Source: Acidimicrobiales bacterium
GTDB taxonomy: Bacteria; Actinomycetota; Acidimicrobiia; Acidimicrobiales; Iamiaceae
Assembly (NCBI GenBank): GCA_020439505.1
Contig: JAGQSO010000043.1
Coordinates: 62,001 to 126,000, forward strand
DNA: 64,000 nucleotides
Direction of reading: 5' to 3'
Of this stretch, positions 1 to 8,066 are shown one piece after another. Position numbers and translations under genes: made by a program. The notes below the pieces were generated by a model. It had not been told where the DNA came from and made no database searches. It saw only the letters and a program-made list of their open reading frames with translations. The number at the start of each line of letters is the position of its first letter. Position 1 is the stretch's first letter.

Positions 1-64
1 TGAACCCCAGCGCCGACACTGGATCCACCCCGACTAACCCCATAGTGCGTCCTAGTTGAGGACC

Positions 65-237
65 GTTTGCGCTGCTGCGAGCTTGCGAGCAACTGGGCAA
101 ACGCCGTCGAGCCGCCGCAACGAAGTGAGGACCGGGCTCGACGGAACCAGGAATCGTCCGCCGAAGGCGGCCCATGAGAACCGGACCGCGTGTGGCTCAG
201 GTGACTCCGAACCCCGGAATAGGTTGCCGGAACGGCA
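65..237 (+). repeat. Dispersed four-hairpin intergenic element, copy 1
   Basis: One of four related copies in the window. Hairpin 1 uses GTTTGC (65-70) with GCAAAC (97-102). Hairpin 2 pairs CCGTCGAGCC (104-113) with GGCTCGACGG (135-144). Hairpin 3 is CCGCC-GAA-GGCGG (158-170). Hairpin 4 is TGCCG-GAA-CGGCA (225-237). Hairpin 4 directly abuts the stop codon of the minus-strand gene ending at 238, so the element is antisense to that gene's transcript. Small reading frames across it are a by-product of the repeat. Bases 1-64 hold nothing recognisable. Confidence 0.8.
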
Positions 238-987
238 TCAACGGTGGCGGACCGCAGGATGGGGAAGGTGGACCTCGGTCCCTTGGCGACGGATGCGGTC
301 CCGCAGATGGTGAACGAGCATCTCGTGAACCACATCGCCAACCAGTTGGCGTAGCTCGTCGGTCAGCTCCTCGAAGACTGGCCTTGTGCCAACGAAGGCG
401 TCGGGCCCTTCGGTACACCACCAGTGGAAGTCCGCTCCGCCTTCGCCCCAGTCCCGTCGCTTCCACTCCCGTACCGTCGAGGTGACGTGGCCCAGTTCGT
501 CGGTCTCGTCGACCTGCCGTAGTGGGAGTTGCCAGCAGACCTCAGGCATCCAGTCCAAGTGACGCTGCCCAGAGGCGATCGCCGCGTGGTGAAAGGCGCA
601 GCCCAGCCCGTCGCCCTCGAAACCCGGCCGGTTCAAGAAGATGCAGGCGTCATCCACGAGTCGAGTGGTGGTGTCGCCGTGCTCGTTGACCTCGATGACA
701 CCCTCCGCGGTGCCCAGGTCGTGGTGCTGCCACTGGTCGGATGTCAGCCGCTCGGCCATGGCCCGGGTGTGGGCGATGTCGTCGGGCCCGGTGAAGTGCG
801 CCCCGTAGGAGCAACACCCCTGCATGGCTTCGGTGTTGTCCTCGCTCACAACACCCTTGCACCCTCCAGCGAAGATGCAGGACCAGTTGCTGGTCAGGAA
901 GGTCACGTCGAACAGCCACGTTCGCTGCTCGTCGGGATCCTCGAATGAGATCCATTCGTGGAGGTCCTCGGGAGCGTGGGGAGTCAC
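238..987 (-). CDS. Cysteine-rich conserved protein, YkgJ-like metal-binding cluster (putative)
   Basis: A 249-residue protein starting at a GTG. It has about eight cysteines in the first two thirds, in short contexts such as SNWSCIF, GGCKG, GCCSYG, DACIF and LGCAFH, a spacing reminiscent of YkgJ-type zinc/iron-chelating proteins. No signal peptide or membrane segment is seen, so it should be cytoplasmic. A TAGTGT -10 box lies 6 nt upstream of the start, within the end of the preceding small gene, so it can have its own leaderless promoter as well as being the last gene of the fbiC-LOG run. Its stop codon touches hairpin 4 of the structured repeat. The biochemical role is unknown; the family assignment is tentative. 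Confidence 0.6.
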   Translation of the reverse strand: MTPHAPEDLHEWISFEDPDEQRTWLFDVTFLTSNWSCIFAGGCKGVVSEDNTEAMQGCCSYGAHFTGPDDIAHTRAMAERLTSDQWQHHDLGTAEGVIEVNEHGDTTTRLVDDACIFLNRPGFEGDGLGCAFHHAAIASGQRHLDWMPEVCWQLPLRQVDETDELGHVTSTVREWKRRDWGEGGADFHWWCTEGPDAFVGTRPVFEELTDELRQLVGDVVHEMLVHHLRDRIRRQGTEVHLPHPAVRHR

Positions 988-993
988 GGCCGG

Positions 994-999
994 ACACTA
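994..999 (-). promoter_or_regulatory. -10 box TAGTGT, leaderless promoter
   Basis: TAGTGT lies 6 nt upstream of the GTG at 987. Its first three bases are also the TAG stop codon of the preceding small gene (997-999). Confidence 0.5.
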
Positions 1000-1224
1000 C
1001 CGGCGGGCAAAGCCGCCTCCACCGCCCGGGTCATCGTCCGGTTCGCTGAGGAGGCCGATCGCCTTCTCCACCGCCCGTCGGGCCCGGGTCAGGCGGCGCT
1101 CGTCCACCGGTAGCTCGGCGCCGCCGGCGTCGATCGATTCCCGGAGGCGCACGATGGCTAGGTCGGCCAGCTCCTCGGCGATCGCCTCGAGGCGGGAGCG
1201 GATCTCATCGAACTCACCCGCCAC
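997..1224 (-). CDS. Small coiled-coil protein of unknown function
   Basis: About 75 residues. The body is two acidic/basic amphipathic helices (EFDEIRSRLEAIAEELADL, then DERRLTRARRAVEKAIGLL), ending in a flexible tail with PGGGGG. Three GTG codons (1233, 1230, 1224) could start it; 1224 is preferred because a G-rich stretch sits at ribosome-binding distance. The reading frame continues upstream, but that part is low-complexity shadow of the LOG gene. It overlaps the end of the LOG gene by about 11 nt, so translational coupling is likely. I do not recognise the family; a helical-hairpin adaptor is plausible from composition only. Confidence 0.5.
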   Translation of the reverse strand: MAGEFDEIRSRLEAIAEELADLAIVRLRESIDAGGAELPVDERRLTRARRAVEKAIGLLSEPDDDPGGGGGFARR

Positions 1225-2305
1225 CGACACCACCCCCGGGGGCCGCCGATGGGAACTCGTTGACGGCCCTGATGATCTTGTGGATGGACCCGACGTTGTG
1301 CAGATCGAAGTCCATGACCAGACGGGGACGGTCCAGCTCGTCACCGGTTGCGAGCTCGGGGGTGAGCGGATCGCTCCGGCGAATGGAGCCCTCACGCAAC
1401 ATGTGGCCGAACCGGTCATTCAACTCGGCGATCTCATCGTCGGAGGGCGGTGCGTTCAACCGCAGGACCAGCAGGTTCCCCACCCAGCGAAGCGAGTGGT
1501 AGTTGCGCCAGAACCGCAGGATCTCATCGCGTGCCTCCTCCACCGAGTCGGTGATCAGAACCCGGTCCATGTCGTCGGGATTAACCATCGAACGGCTGAC
1601 GAGCTCGTCGCGGATGAAACGGGCGAAGCCGTTCCAGTAGTTCCCTGACGGCACGTCGAGGAGCACGATCGGTGTCGGTTCGGACTTACCGGTCTGCTGG
1701 AGGGTCAGCAGTTCGATGGTCTCGTCGAGGGTGCCGAACCCTCCCGGCATGGCCACGAAAGCGGCGGACTCCTTGACCAGCATCAGCTTTCGGGTGAAGA
1801 AGTAGTTCATCGAGACGAGCTTGGGATCCCGGGCGATGATCCCGTTCGCCTCGATCTCGAACGGCAGTCGGATGCGGACGCCGATCGAGCGCTCGGCACC
1901 GGCTCCCTCCATGCCCGCCTCCATGATCCCGGGGCCGGCGCCGGTCACCACCATCCACCCGTGGTTGGCCAACGCGGCCGCGATGTCACGGGTCAGATTC
2001 CAGAGCGGATCGGCAGCGGTGACTCGGGCGGAGCCGAAGATGGTCACCTTCGGTGTGTCCAGATAGGGGGCGAAGACCGAGTAGGCGGCCCTCATCTCCC
2101 GGAGTGCGGCTCGGGCGATCTTCAGGTCGAGTCGTTCCACCCCGTCGACTCCCAGTCCCAGGGTGGAACGCATCATGTCGGCCAGGAGGTCGCGGTTGTC
2201 CACCACCCGGGCGCGGTCGAGGATCATGTCGATGTCGTCGTCGAACCGGGCCAGCAGCTCACGGTCCTCGGCCGAGTCGGGTATGGCCCGCAAACCCTCG
2301 GTCAT
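1214..2305 (-). CDS. LOG-family nucleotide 5'-monophosphate phosphoribohydrolase-like protein
   Basis: 363 residues, longer than the usual ~190-residue LOG proteins because of an N-terminal helical region (about 1-80) and a C-terminal extension after ~285. The core carries GAGPGIMEA (122-130) and PGGFGTLDE (187-195), the LOG signature of the TIGR00730 group once annotated as lysine decarboxylase. Family members cleave AMP or cytokinin ribotides to free base plus ribose 5-phosphate, or are of unknown function in bacteria. The ATG overlaps the fbiC stop codon by 4 nt (ATGA), so it is in an operon with fbiC. A link to F420 metabolism is not implied by the family. The substrate cannot be told from sequence. 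Confidence 0.85.
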   Translation of the reverse strand: MTEGLRAIPDSAEDRELLARFDDDIDMILDRARVVDNRDLLADMMRSTLGLGVDGVERLDLKIARAALREMRAAYSVFAPYLDTPKVTIFGSARVTAADPLWNLTRDIAAALANHGWMVVTGAGPGIMEAGMEGAGAERSIGVRIRLPFEIEANGIIARDPKLVSMNYFFTRKLMLVKESAAFVAMPGGFGTLDETIELLTLQQTGKSEPTPIVLLDVPSGNYWNGFARFIRDELVSRSMVNPDDMDRVLITDSVEEARDEILRFWRNYHSLRWVGNLLVLRLNAPPSDDEIAELNDRFGHMLREGSIRRSDPLTPELATGDELDRPRLVMDFDLHNVGSIHKIIRAVNEFPSAAPGGGVGGG

Positions 2306-4656
2306 GGGACCTGCTCTACTACCCGCCCATAGAGCGTCGTCCGCTGGGCGAGCGATCGGCCCAGCGGCGCAACGAGATCGGCGAACGCGGCCTCGTCCAT
2401 CGTCTGTCCGTGGCTCGCACCCGCCGCTCGGGAGATGTTCTCATCGATCAACGTTCCTCCAAGGTCGTTCACCCCGGCCTGGAGAAGCTGTCGTACCCCA
2501 GCAACGCCGAGCTTCACCCATGATGCCTGGACGTTGTCGATGAGGCCCCGGTAGGCGATTCTGCCGACGGCGTGCATCAGCACGACCTCCCGCCACGTCG
2601 GTCCCCGGCGGGCACGGTGCTGCAGGTACAGCGGCGATGCCATGTGGACGAAGGGGAGCGGTACGAACTCGGTGAACCCGCCGGTCTCACGTTGGAGGTC
2701 CCGGGTCCGGATCAGATGGCGGGCCCACGAACGCGGGGTTTCGACGGACCCGAACATGATGGTCACGTTGGAGCGCAGGCCCACCGAGTGCGCGGTGCGG
2801 TGCACCTCGAGCCACTCCTCGGTGGTCACCTTGTCGGGGCAGAGCACGGCTCGTACCTCGTCGTCGAGGATCTCGGCCGCGGTACCGGGCAGGGTCGCCA
2901 GTCCGGCATCTCGCAGCAGGGTCAGGTATTCGGCCAGACCGACGCCGGACCGGCGGGCTCCCTCTGACACCTCGAGGGCCGTGAACCCGTGGATGTGGAT
3001 GTCGGGCGCGGCCTGCCTCACGGCGGCGATGACGTCTAGGTAGTAGTCGCCGTCGAAATCGGGATGGATCCCACCTTGCAGGCAGACCTCCGTGGCCCCC
3101 AGGGCGGTGGCCTCGGTGACCCTTCGGGCCATCTCATCGAGGGTCAACAGGTAGGGGGTGCCCCGCAGATTCAAAGACCGGGGCCCCTTTGAGAACCCGC
3201 AGAACCGGCACTTGAAGGTACAGACGTTGGTGTAGTTGATGTTTCGGTTGGATACCCAGGTCACGGTGTCACCCACCGCCTCGCCCCGCAGTTCGTCCGC
3301 CAGCATCGCGACGGCAGCCACCTCGCGGCCCCGAGCCGAGAACAGTGTGACCAGCTCGTCTTCGCCTGGGTCCTCACCGGCGCGGACACCGGCCAGGACC
3401 TCGCCGATTGCTCCGGTGGCGACACCCTCAGCGGGGATCAGCGGAGGAGGGTCGGCGTCCAGGCCGACATACCACTGCGACGACCGTCGTCCGGTGAGGA
3501 CCACCTCGGCCCCGTCGCCCACGTTGCGGACCTCACCCACCTTCTGGGGATGGACCGAGCCCGGGTCGTCGCGGGCCAGGCCTTCGGCGTCGGATCGGTC
3601 GAGCACGGCGAAATGCAGGCCGGGGTCCAACCACGATCCCGGATCGAGGACGTAGCGGGGGTGAACGGTCAATCGGGGTGCGAGTTCGAGCCCCGCGGCT
3701 CCTGTCACCTCGGCCAGCCGGTCCCGGGCGGGCCAGGGCCGTTCGGGGTTGACGTGGTCGGCGGTCACCGGCGAAACGCCACCCCAGTCATCGACCCCCG
3801 CGGCGAGCAGTACGCCGAAGTCGTCGGAGAGGTTCGGGGGAGCCTGGATGTGGACCTCGGGCGGCAGGATGAGGCGGGCCAGCGCTATCGACTCCAGGAA
3901 CACGTCGGTCGGGCAGGGCCGTTCACCTTGCATCGAGGTTCCGGGCTTGGGCAGGAAGTTCTGAACGATCACCTCCTGAACGTGGCCCCACCGGAGATGA
4001 CTGGCGGCGATGGCCTCCAGCGCTTCGATGCGGTCGTCGCGGCTTTCACCGATACCGACGAGTACACCGGTGGTGAAGGGGATGGCGAGTCGACCGGCCG
4101 CCTCGAGGGTGGCGAGGCGTCGCGCCGGAGCCTTGTCGGGACAGTTGCGGTGAGCCCGCAGATCGGGTCGCAGGGATTCGAGCATCATCCCCTGTGACGG
4201 ACTGACCTCTCTCAGGGCGCCGAGCTCAGCTTCGGACAGGGCACCAGCGTTGGCGTGGGGGAGTAGGCCGGTCTCGGTGATCACAAGGCGGGCCATCTCC
4301 ACCAGGTACTCCACCGTCGACTCATAACCGTTGGCCGACAGCCACTCCGCCGCCACCGGGTAGCGGTCCTCGGGACGTTCGCCCAAGGTGAACAGGGCCT
4401 CGTGGCAGCCGGCTTCGGCTCCCTGGCGGGCGATCCGCAACACCTCCTCTGGTGTCAGGAACGGTTGTCCGAGGCGCGCCGGTGGCTGGGCGAAGGTGCA
4501 GTAGCCACACCGGTCCCGGCAGAGTTTGGTGAGCGGGATGAAGACCTTGGGTGAGTAGGTGATCCGGGTCCCATGGTGGACCTCGCGCACCTTGCGGGCC
4601 TGCGCCATCAGCTCGCTCAGCGGCAGGTCCCATCGTCCGATGGCGCTCATCGACAT
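2302..4656 (-). CDS. fbiC: FbiC, 7,8-didemethyl-8-hydroxy-5-deazariboflavin (Fo) synthase
   Basis: 784 residues, a fusion of the CofG-like and CofH-like radical SAM enzymes as in other actinobacteria. The first half has C46-x3-C50-x2-C53 (CRDRCGYC) and the second half has CTFKCRFC near residue 480, both for [4Fe-4S]/SAM binding. The protein makes the deazaflavin chromophore of cofactor F420 from tyrosine and a pyrimidine from the flavin pathway. The frame extends to 4809, but the ATG at 4656 is preferred: a TAGCCT -10 box lies 7 nt upstream and the extra N-terminal residues are unlike the family. It is the first gene of an operon with the LOG gene and divergent from the exported hydrolase gene. 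Confidence 0.95.
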   Translation of the reverse strand: MSMSAIGRWDLPLSELMAQARKVREVHHGTRITYSPKVFIPLTKLCRDRCGYCTFAQPPARLGQPFLTPEEVLRIARQGAEAGCHEALFTLGERPEDRYPVAAEWLSANGYESTVEYLVEMARLVITETGLLPHANAGALSEAELGALREVSPSQGMMLESLRPDLRAHRNCPDKAPARRLATLEAAGRLAIPFTTGVLVGIGESRDDRIEALEAIAASHLRWGHVQEVIVQNFLPKPGTSMQGERPCPTDVFLESIALARLILPPEVHIQAPPNLSDDFGVLLAAGVDDWGGVSPVTADHVNPERPWPARDRLAEVTGAAGLELAPRLTVHPRYVLDPGSWLDPGLHFAVLDRSDAEGLARDDPGSVHPQKVGEVRNVGDGAEVVLTGRRSSQWYVGLDADPPPLIPAEGVATGAIGEVLAGVRAGEDPGEDELVTLFSARGREVAAVAMLADELRGEAVGDTVTWVSNRNINYTNVCTFKCRFCGFSKGPRSLNLRGTPYLLTLDEMARRVTEATALGATEVCLQGGIHPDFDGDYYLDVIAAVRQAAPDIHIHGFTALEVSEGARRSGVGLAEYLTLLRDAGLATLPGTAAEILDDEVRAVLCPDKVTTEEWLEVHRTAHSVGLRSNVTIMFGSVETPRSWARHLIRTRDLQRETGGFTEFVPLPFVHMASPLYLQHRARRGPTWREVVLMHAVGRIAYRGLIDNVQASWVKLGVAGVRQLLQAGVNDLGGTLIDENISRAAGASHGQTMDEAAFADLVAPLGRSLAQRTTLYGRVVEQVP

Positions 4657-4663
4657 GGCCGGC

Positions 4664-4669
4664 AGGCTA
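4664..4669 (-). promoter_or_regulatory. -10 box TAGCCT of fbiC, leaderless
   Basis: TAGCCT on the minus strand is separated by 7 nt from the ATG at 4656, so transcription should begin at or next to the start codon. Confidence 0.5.
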
Positions 4670-4699
4670 CCGGTGACTGGACGTGGCGCGATTCCGGCC

Positions 4700-4705
4700 C
4701 ACAAT
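4700..4705 (+). promoter_or_regulatory. -10 box CACAAT, leaderless promoter
   Basis: CACAAT lies 6 nt upstream of the ATG at 4712. It is back to back with the fbiC promoter. Confidence 0.4.
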
Positions 4706-4711
4706 GGTGCG

Positions 4712-6034
4712 ATGTCCACGCTCAAACACAGCCCATCGGGTCCTCGTCGGCGGACTCGAGCGAACGCGGCGATGCTGGTCGTCGCCTCGGTGTTGGTCGC
4801 TGCTGTCACCCTGGTTGGCGGCCCGTTCGCGGATCAGGCCGAGGCGGCCGGGACACCGGTGATGGGACGGTCGGTGGTGTCGGCGGCGGACCTCGCCGGG
4901 TGGTTCCGGACGACCGGTAAGACCAACCGGGCGACGGTCGGCATCGACGAACTGGCTAGGTACTTCGTGGAGGAGGGCGCAGCCGAGGGTGTCGCCGGCG
5001 ACATCGCGTTCGCCCAGTCGATCGTCGAGACCGGCTACTTCGGGTTCTCGGAGCGGGTGCCACCCGAGTTCAACAACTTCTCAGGTCTCGGAGCCGTGGA
5101 CAACGGGACGTCGGCCGAGTCCTTCCCCGATGCCCGAACCGGAGTGAGGGCCCAGATCCAGCATCTGCGGGCCTACGCCGACCCGACGGTGACCGAAGCC
5201 AAGCTGGCCAACCCGCTGGTCGACACCAGGTTTCACCTGGTGAAGACGAAGGGCCGGGCGCCCCTGTGGGACCAGTTCGGAGCTGGGGTGTGGGCATCGG
5301 ATCCCGATTACGCATCCAAGGTCCTCGGGATCCGCCAACAGATCATGAAATGGGGTCGACTCCACGGGACCGCCCGATTCGCACCCTTCGCCGGTCCCGA
5401 CCAGTTCGCTCGGCAAGCGTTTCGTGACGTGCTGTTCCGTGAAGGGACCTCGGGCGAGATCAACCTGTGGCAGACGGCCATGGGTGCGGGTGCGGTGACG
5501 CCCGAGGTCATGGTGGCCGAGCTGTTCAAGGGCGAGGGTGCCACGACGGTCCAGCCGGTGACCCGCCTGTACATGGCGGTTCTGGGACGCGCTCCCGACC
5601 GTGGCGGGCTCGCATTCTGGTCGGGACGGAGGAAGGCCGGAGTGGACCTTTCGGTCTTGGCGGCTCAGGTGATGGGATCGCCTGAGTACTCGGCGCGTTT
5701 CGGCTCGCCAACCGATGCCGGTTTCGTCGATCTCCTCTACCGTCACGTGCTCGACCGTGACGCCGATCCGGCCGGGCGGGCGTTCTGGGTCGACCATCTC
5801 GTGGCGGGGCGTTGGAACCGCGCTGGGGTCCTGCTCTACTTCAGCGAGTCTCCGGAGAACCGGCAGCGAACCGGGCCCACGGTCGAGGCGGTCGTGCTTA
5901 ACCTCGGCTTGGTCGCCGCCATGCCGACCGCCCCCCAGCTCGACGAGTGGGTGGCGGAGCGGGGGAGCGGTACCCCGCTCGACGCTCTGGCGCTCGGACT
6001 CTTGTTGGACTCGCGCTACTTCGCCCGTTTCTGA
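4712..6034 (+). CDS. Exported glucosaminidase-domain protein with DUF4214 repeats
   Basis: 440 residues. An N-terminal signal sequence (basic PRRRTR, hydrophobic MLVVASVLVAAVTLV, probable cleavage after AEA near residue 45) sends it out of the cell. Residues about 65-215 resemble mannosyl-glycoprotein endo-beta-N-acetylglucosaminidase domains that cut peptidoglycan: AFAQSIVETGYFGF with a likely catalytic Glu, NNFSGLGA and a stretch on ARTGVRAQIQHLRAYAD. Residues about 235-435 hold two to three DUF4214-like units (LYMAVLGRAPDRGGLAFW; LLYRHVLDRDADPAGRAFW), a module found in secreted proteins. A role in wall remodelling is inferred. It is monocistronic and ends just before a structured repeat. 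The ATG at 4712 was chosen because it precedes the signal sequence. Confidence 0.8.
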   Translation: MSTLKHSPSGPRRRTRANAAMLVVASVLVAAVTLVGGPFADQAEAAGTPVMGRSVVSAADLAGWFRTTGKTNRATVGIDELARYFVEEGAAEGVAGDIAFAQSIVETGYFGFSERVPPEFNNFSGLGAVDNGTSAESFPDARTGVRAQIQHLRAYADPTVTEAKLANPLVDTRFHLVKTKGRAPLWDQFGAGVWASDPDYASKVLGIRQQIMKWGRLHGTARFAPFAGPDQFARQAFRDVLFREGTSGEINLWQTAMGAGAVTPEVMVAELFKGEGATTVQPVTRLYMAVLGRAPDRGGLAFWSGRRKAGVDLSVLAAQVMGSPEYSARFGSPTDAGFVDLLYRHVLDRDADPAGRAFWVDHLVAGRWNRAGVLLYFSESPENRQRTGPTVEAVVLNLGLVAAMPTAPQLDEWVAERGSGTPLDALALGLLLDSRYFARF

Positions 6035-6066
6035 AGCCGACCCCTAGACACCGCCAGAACTGACCG

Positions 6067-6259
6067 CGTGCAGTGCAGGTGAGTCAGTGCAGGTGAGTCC
6101 CGACCTCTGCAAGGTTGCCGGGAACGCCGTCAAGCCCCGCAACGAAGTGAGGACCGGGCTCGACGGAACCAGGAAACGTCCGCCGAAGGCGGCCCACGGG
6201 AACTGGGCAGCGTGCAGTGCAGGTGAGTCCCGACCTCTGCAAGGTTGCCGGGAACGGCA
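6067..6259 (+). repeat. Dispersed four-hairpin intergenic element, copy 2 (rearranged)
   Basis: This copy keeps a degenerate hairpin 2 (GTCAAGCC / GGGCTCGAC), hairpin 3 (CCGCC-GAA-GGCGG, near 6180-6192) and hairpin 4 (TGCCG-GGAA-CGGCA, 6246-6259). Hairpin 1 is replaced by a second copy of the tail. Positions 6085-6126 and 6215-6256 are identical over 42 bp, and a 14-bp unit is also tandemly duplicated at 6071-6084 and 6085-6098. Hairpin 4 directly abuts the TAA stop of pgl at 6260. It fills the 225-bp convergent gap between the exported hydrolase and pgl. Confidence 0.8.
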
Positions 6260-6970
6260 TTAGCGGCTCTGCGACCCCTGAGGTAACCCCGACGCGGCCG
6301 AGGGGTGGACGAGCCAGACGACCCGACCGGCGGTGATGCGCCCGGCGGGTAGGTCCGCGCCGGCGGCGATGGCGGAGAGGGCGTCGGCTCGGTCGGCTTC
6401 GCTCACGGTGATCACCACGGTCGTGGCCCGGGCGATGCCACCCGGCGTCATGGTCATCCGACGGTAGGGGGCGACACCGGTTGGGTCTTCCGACATCGAC
6501 ACCAGACGACCGGGATCAGCCTCCAGTGCGTCGCACCCCGGGAACAGCCCGGCAGTGTGGCCGTCGGCGCCCATGCCCAGGTGGACGAGGTCGAGTCCGC
6601 CGAGGTCGCCGAGCCTCAGCTGGTAGGCGTCGGCTCCCTCCGCACACCGCATTAGATGGGTGGCGTTGGCGGCGCCGACCCGGTCGAGGAGGGCCTCCCT
6701 GGCCATCCGGTAGTTGGAGTCCTCGTGGTCGTGGGGAACACAACGCTCGTCGGCCCAGTAGACGTCGACCTTCCACCAGTCGATGAGGCTGGACCCGTAC
6801 TCTGCCAACCGGCGGTAGCACTCGCGGGCATCGTCGGCGCCGCTCAGAGCGAAGGCGAAATGGTCCTGAGGTCGGTCGCGAAACGCGGTGACCACCTCGC
6901 GAGCGAACGCCGCCGGCACGTCATCGGTGACGATCAGGTCACCCCGGAGCCCGGAGGTCTCACCGGCCAT
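6260..6970 (-). CDS. pgl: 6-phosphogluconolactonase
   Basis: 236 residues, the normal size. It hydrolyses 6-phosphoglucono-lactone to 6-phosphogluconate in the oxidative pentose phosphate pathway. Family marks are VYWADERCVP and the signature LGMGADGHTAGLFPG, whose His-containing loop forms the active site. The start overlaps the end of the transaldolase gene by 11 nt, so it is the last gene of the tkt-tal-pgl operon. Glucose-6-phosphate dehydrogenase and OpcA, usual partners in actinobacteria, are not in this window. The TAA stop lies directly beside hairpin 4 of a structured repeat. Confidence 0.93.
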   Translation of the reverse strand: MAGETSGLRGDLIVTDDVPAAFAREVVTAFRDRPQDHFAFALSGADDARECYRRLAEYGSSLIDWWKVDVYWADERCVPHDHEDSNYRMAREALLDRVGAANATHLMRCAEGADAYQLRLGDLGGLDLVHLGMGADGHTAGLFPGCDALEADPGRLVSMSEDPTGVAPYRRMTMTPGGIARATTVVITVSEADRADALSAIAAGADLPAGRITAGRVVWLVHPSAASGLPQGSQSR

Positions 6971-8066
6971 CGGCCACCAGGTCCGGTATGACGCCCTGAT
7001 CCAAGGTTCGGAGCAGATCGTCGAACGACTCGACGAAGGCGTTGATGCCTTCGGTCTCGAGGCGATCGGTCACCGCGTCGAGATCGATACCCACCGATGC
7101 CAGATCGTCGAGCACCCGCCGAGCCCCGTCGAGGTCGGCGTCGGCGCTACGGGCCACGGTCCCCTCGGCCTCGAAGGCGGCCAGGGTGGCCTCGGGCATC
7201 GTGTTGACGGTGCCGGGGGCGATGAGCGTGTCGACGTAGAGCGTGGCGGGGTAGTCGGGGTTCTTGGTCGAGGTGGAGGCCCACAGCGGTCGTTGCGGTA
7301 GGGCTCCAGCCTTGCTCAGGCTCTCCCACCGCTCGCCGGAGAAGCGATCGAGGTAGAGCGCGTAGGCGAGCTGGGCGTTGGCGACGGCGGCACGCCCCCG
7401 CAAGGAGAGGGCCTTCTCGGTGCCGATCTCGGTCAGGAGACGGTCCACCTCGTTGTCCACCCGGCTGACGAAGAACGACGCAACGCCGCTCCTCCCGACC
7501 AACGGGCCGTCGGCATCCTCCAGTCCGCCAAGGTAGGCCTCGATCACCTCGGCATAGCGGGTCAAGCTGAACAGAAGGGTCACGTTCACGTTGATGCCCT
7601 CGGAGATAGCGGCCCGGATGGCCGGAATCCCCTCGGAGGTGGCCGGGATCTTCACGTAGAGGTTGGGGCGATCGATCCTTCGGTTGAGTTCCCTGGCGGC
7701 GTCGAGGGTTCCCTGGGTGTCGTGGGCGAGTGACGGCGACACCTCGACCGACACCTGACCGTCAGCCCGTCCGCTGGCGCTCGACAGTGGTTCCAGCAGG
7801 TCGCAGGCCTCGACGATGTCGGCGGTGACCAGATCCCAATAGGCGTCCTCGGTGGATCGCCCGTCGTCGACGAGGGCGCGGAACTGGTCCTCATAGGCGG
7901 TGGTGGCGGTGAAGGCCTTCTGGAAGATCGCGGGGTTGGAGGTGATTCCACGGACTCCGCGCTCCACCCAGCGCGCCACCTCACCGTTTCGGAGCCAGTC
8001 CCGCCGAAGGTTGTCCAGCCAGGGACTCTGACCGCCGGATTCGTGGAGTACGTGCAGGCGGGTCAT
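6960..8066 (-). CDS. tal: Transaldolase
   Basis: 368 residues, the size of the longer actinobacterial transaldolases. It moves a dihydroxyacetone unit between sedoheptulose 7-phosphate and glyceraldehyde 3-phosphate. Typical stretches are GITSNPAIFQKA near the N terminus, NLYVKIPAT with the Schiff-base lysine, and NVTLLFSLTRYAEV. The frame extends to 8201, but the ATG at 8066 overlaps the tkt stop codon by 4 nt (ATGA) and fits family length. It is the middle gene of tkt-tal-pgl; coupling to tkt should keep the two non-oxidative enzymes at similar levels. Confidence 0.95.
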   Translation of the reverse strand: MTRLHVLHESGGQSPWLDNLRRDWLRNGEVARWVERGVRGITSNPAIFQKAFTATTAYEDQFRALVDDGRSTEDAYWDLVTADIVEACDLLEPLSSASGRADGQVSVEVSPSLAHDTQGTLDAARELNRRIDRPNLYVKIPATSEGIPAIRAAISEGINVNVTLLFSLTRYAEVIEAYLGGLEDADGPLVGRSGVASFFVSRVDNEVDRLLTEIGTEKALSLRGRAAVANAQLAYALYLDRFSGERWESLSKAGALPQRPLWASTSTKNPDYPATLYVDTLIAPGTVNTMPEATLAAFEAEGTVARSADADLDGARRVLDDLASVGIDLDAVTDRLETEGINAFVESFDDLLRTLDQGVIPDLVADGR

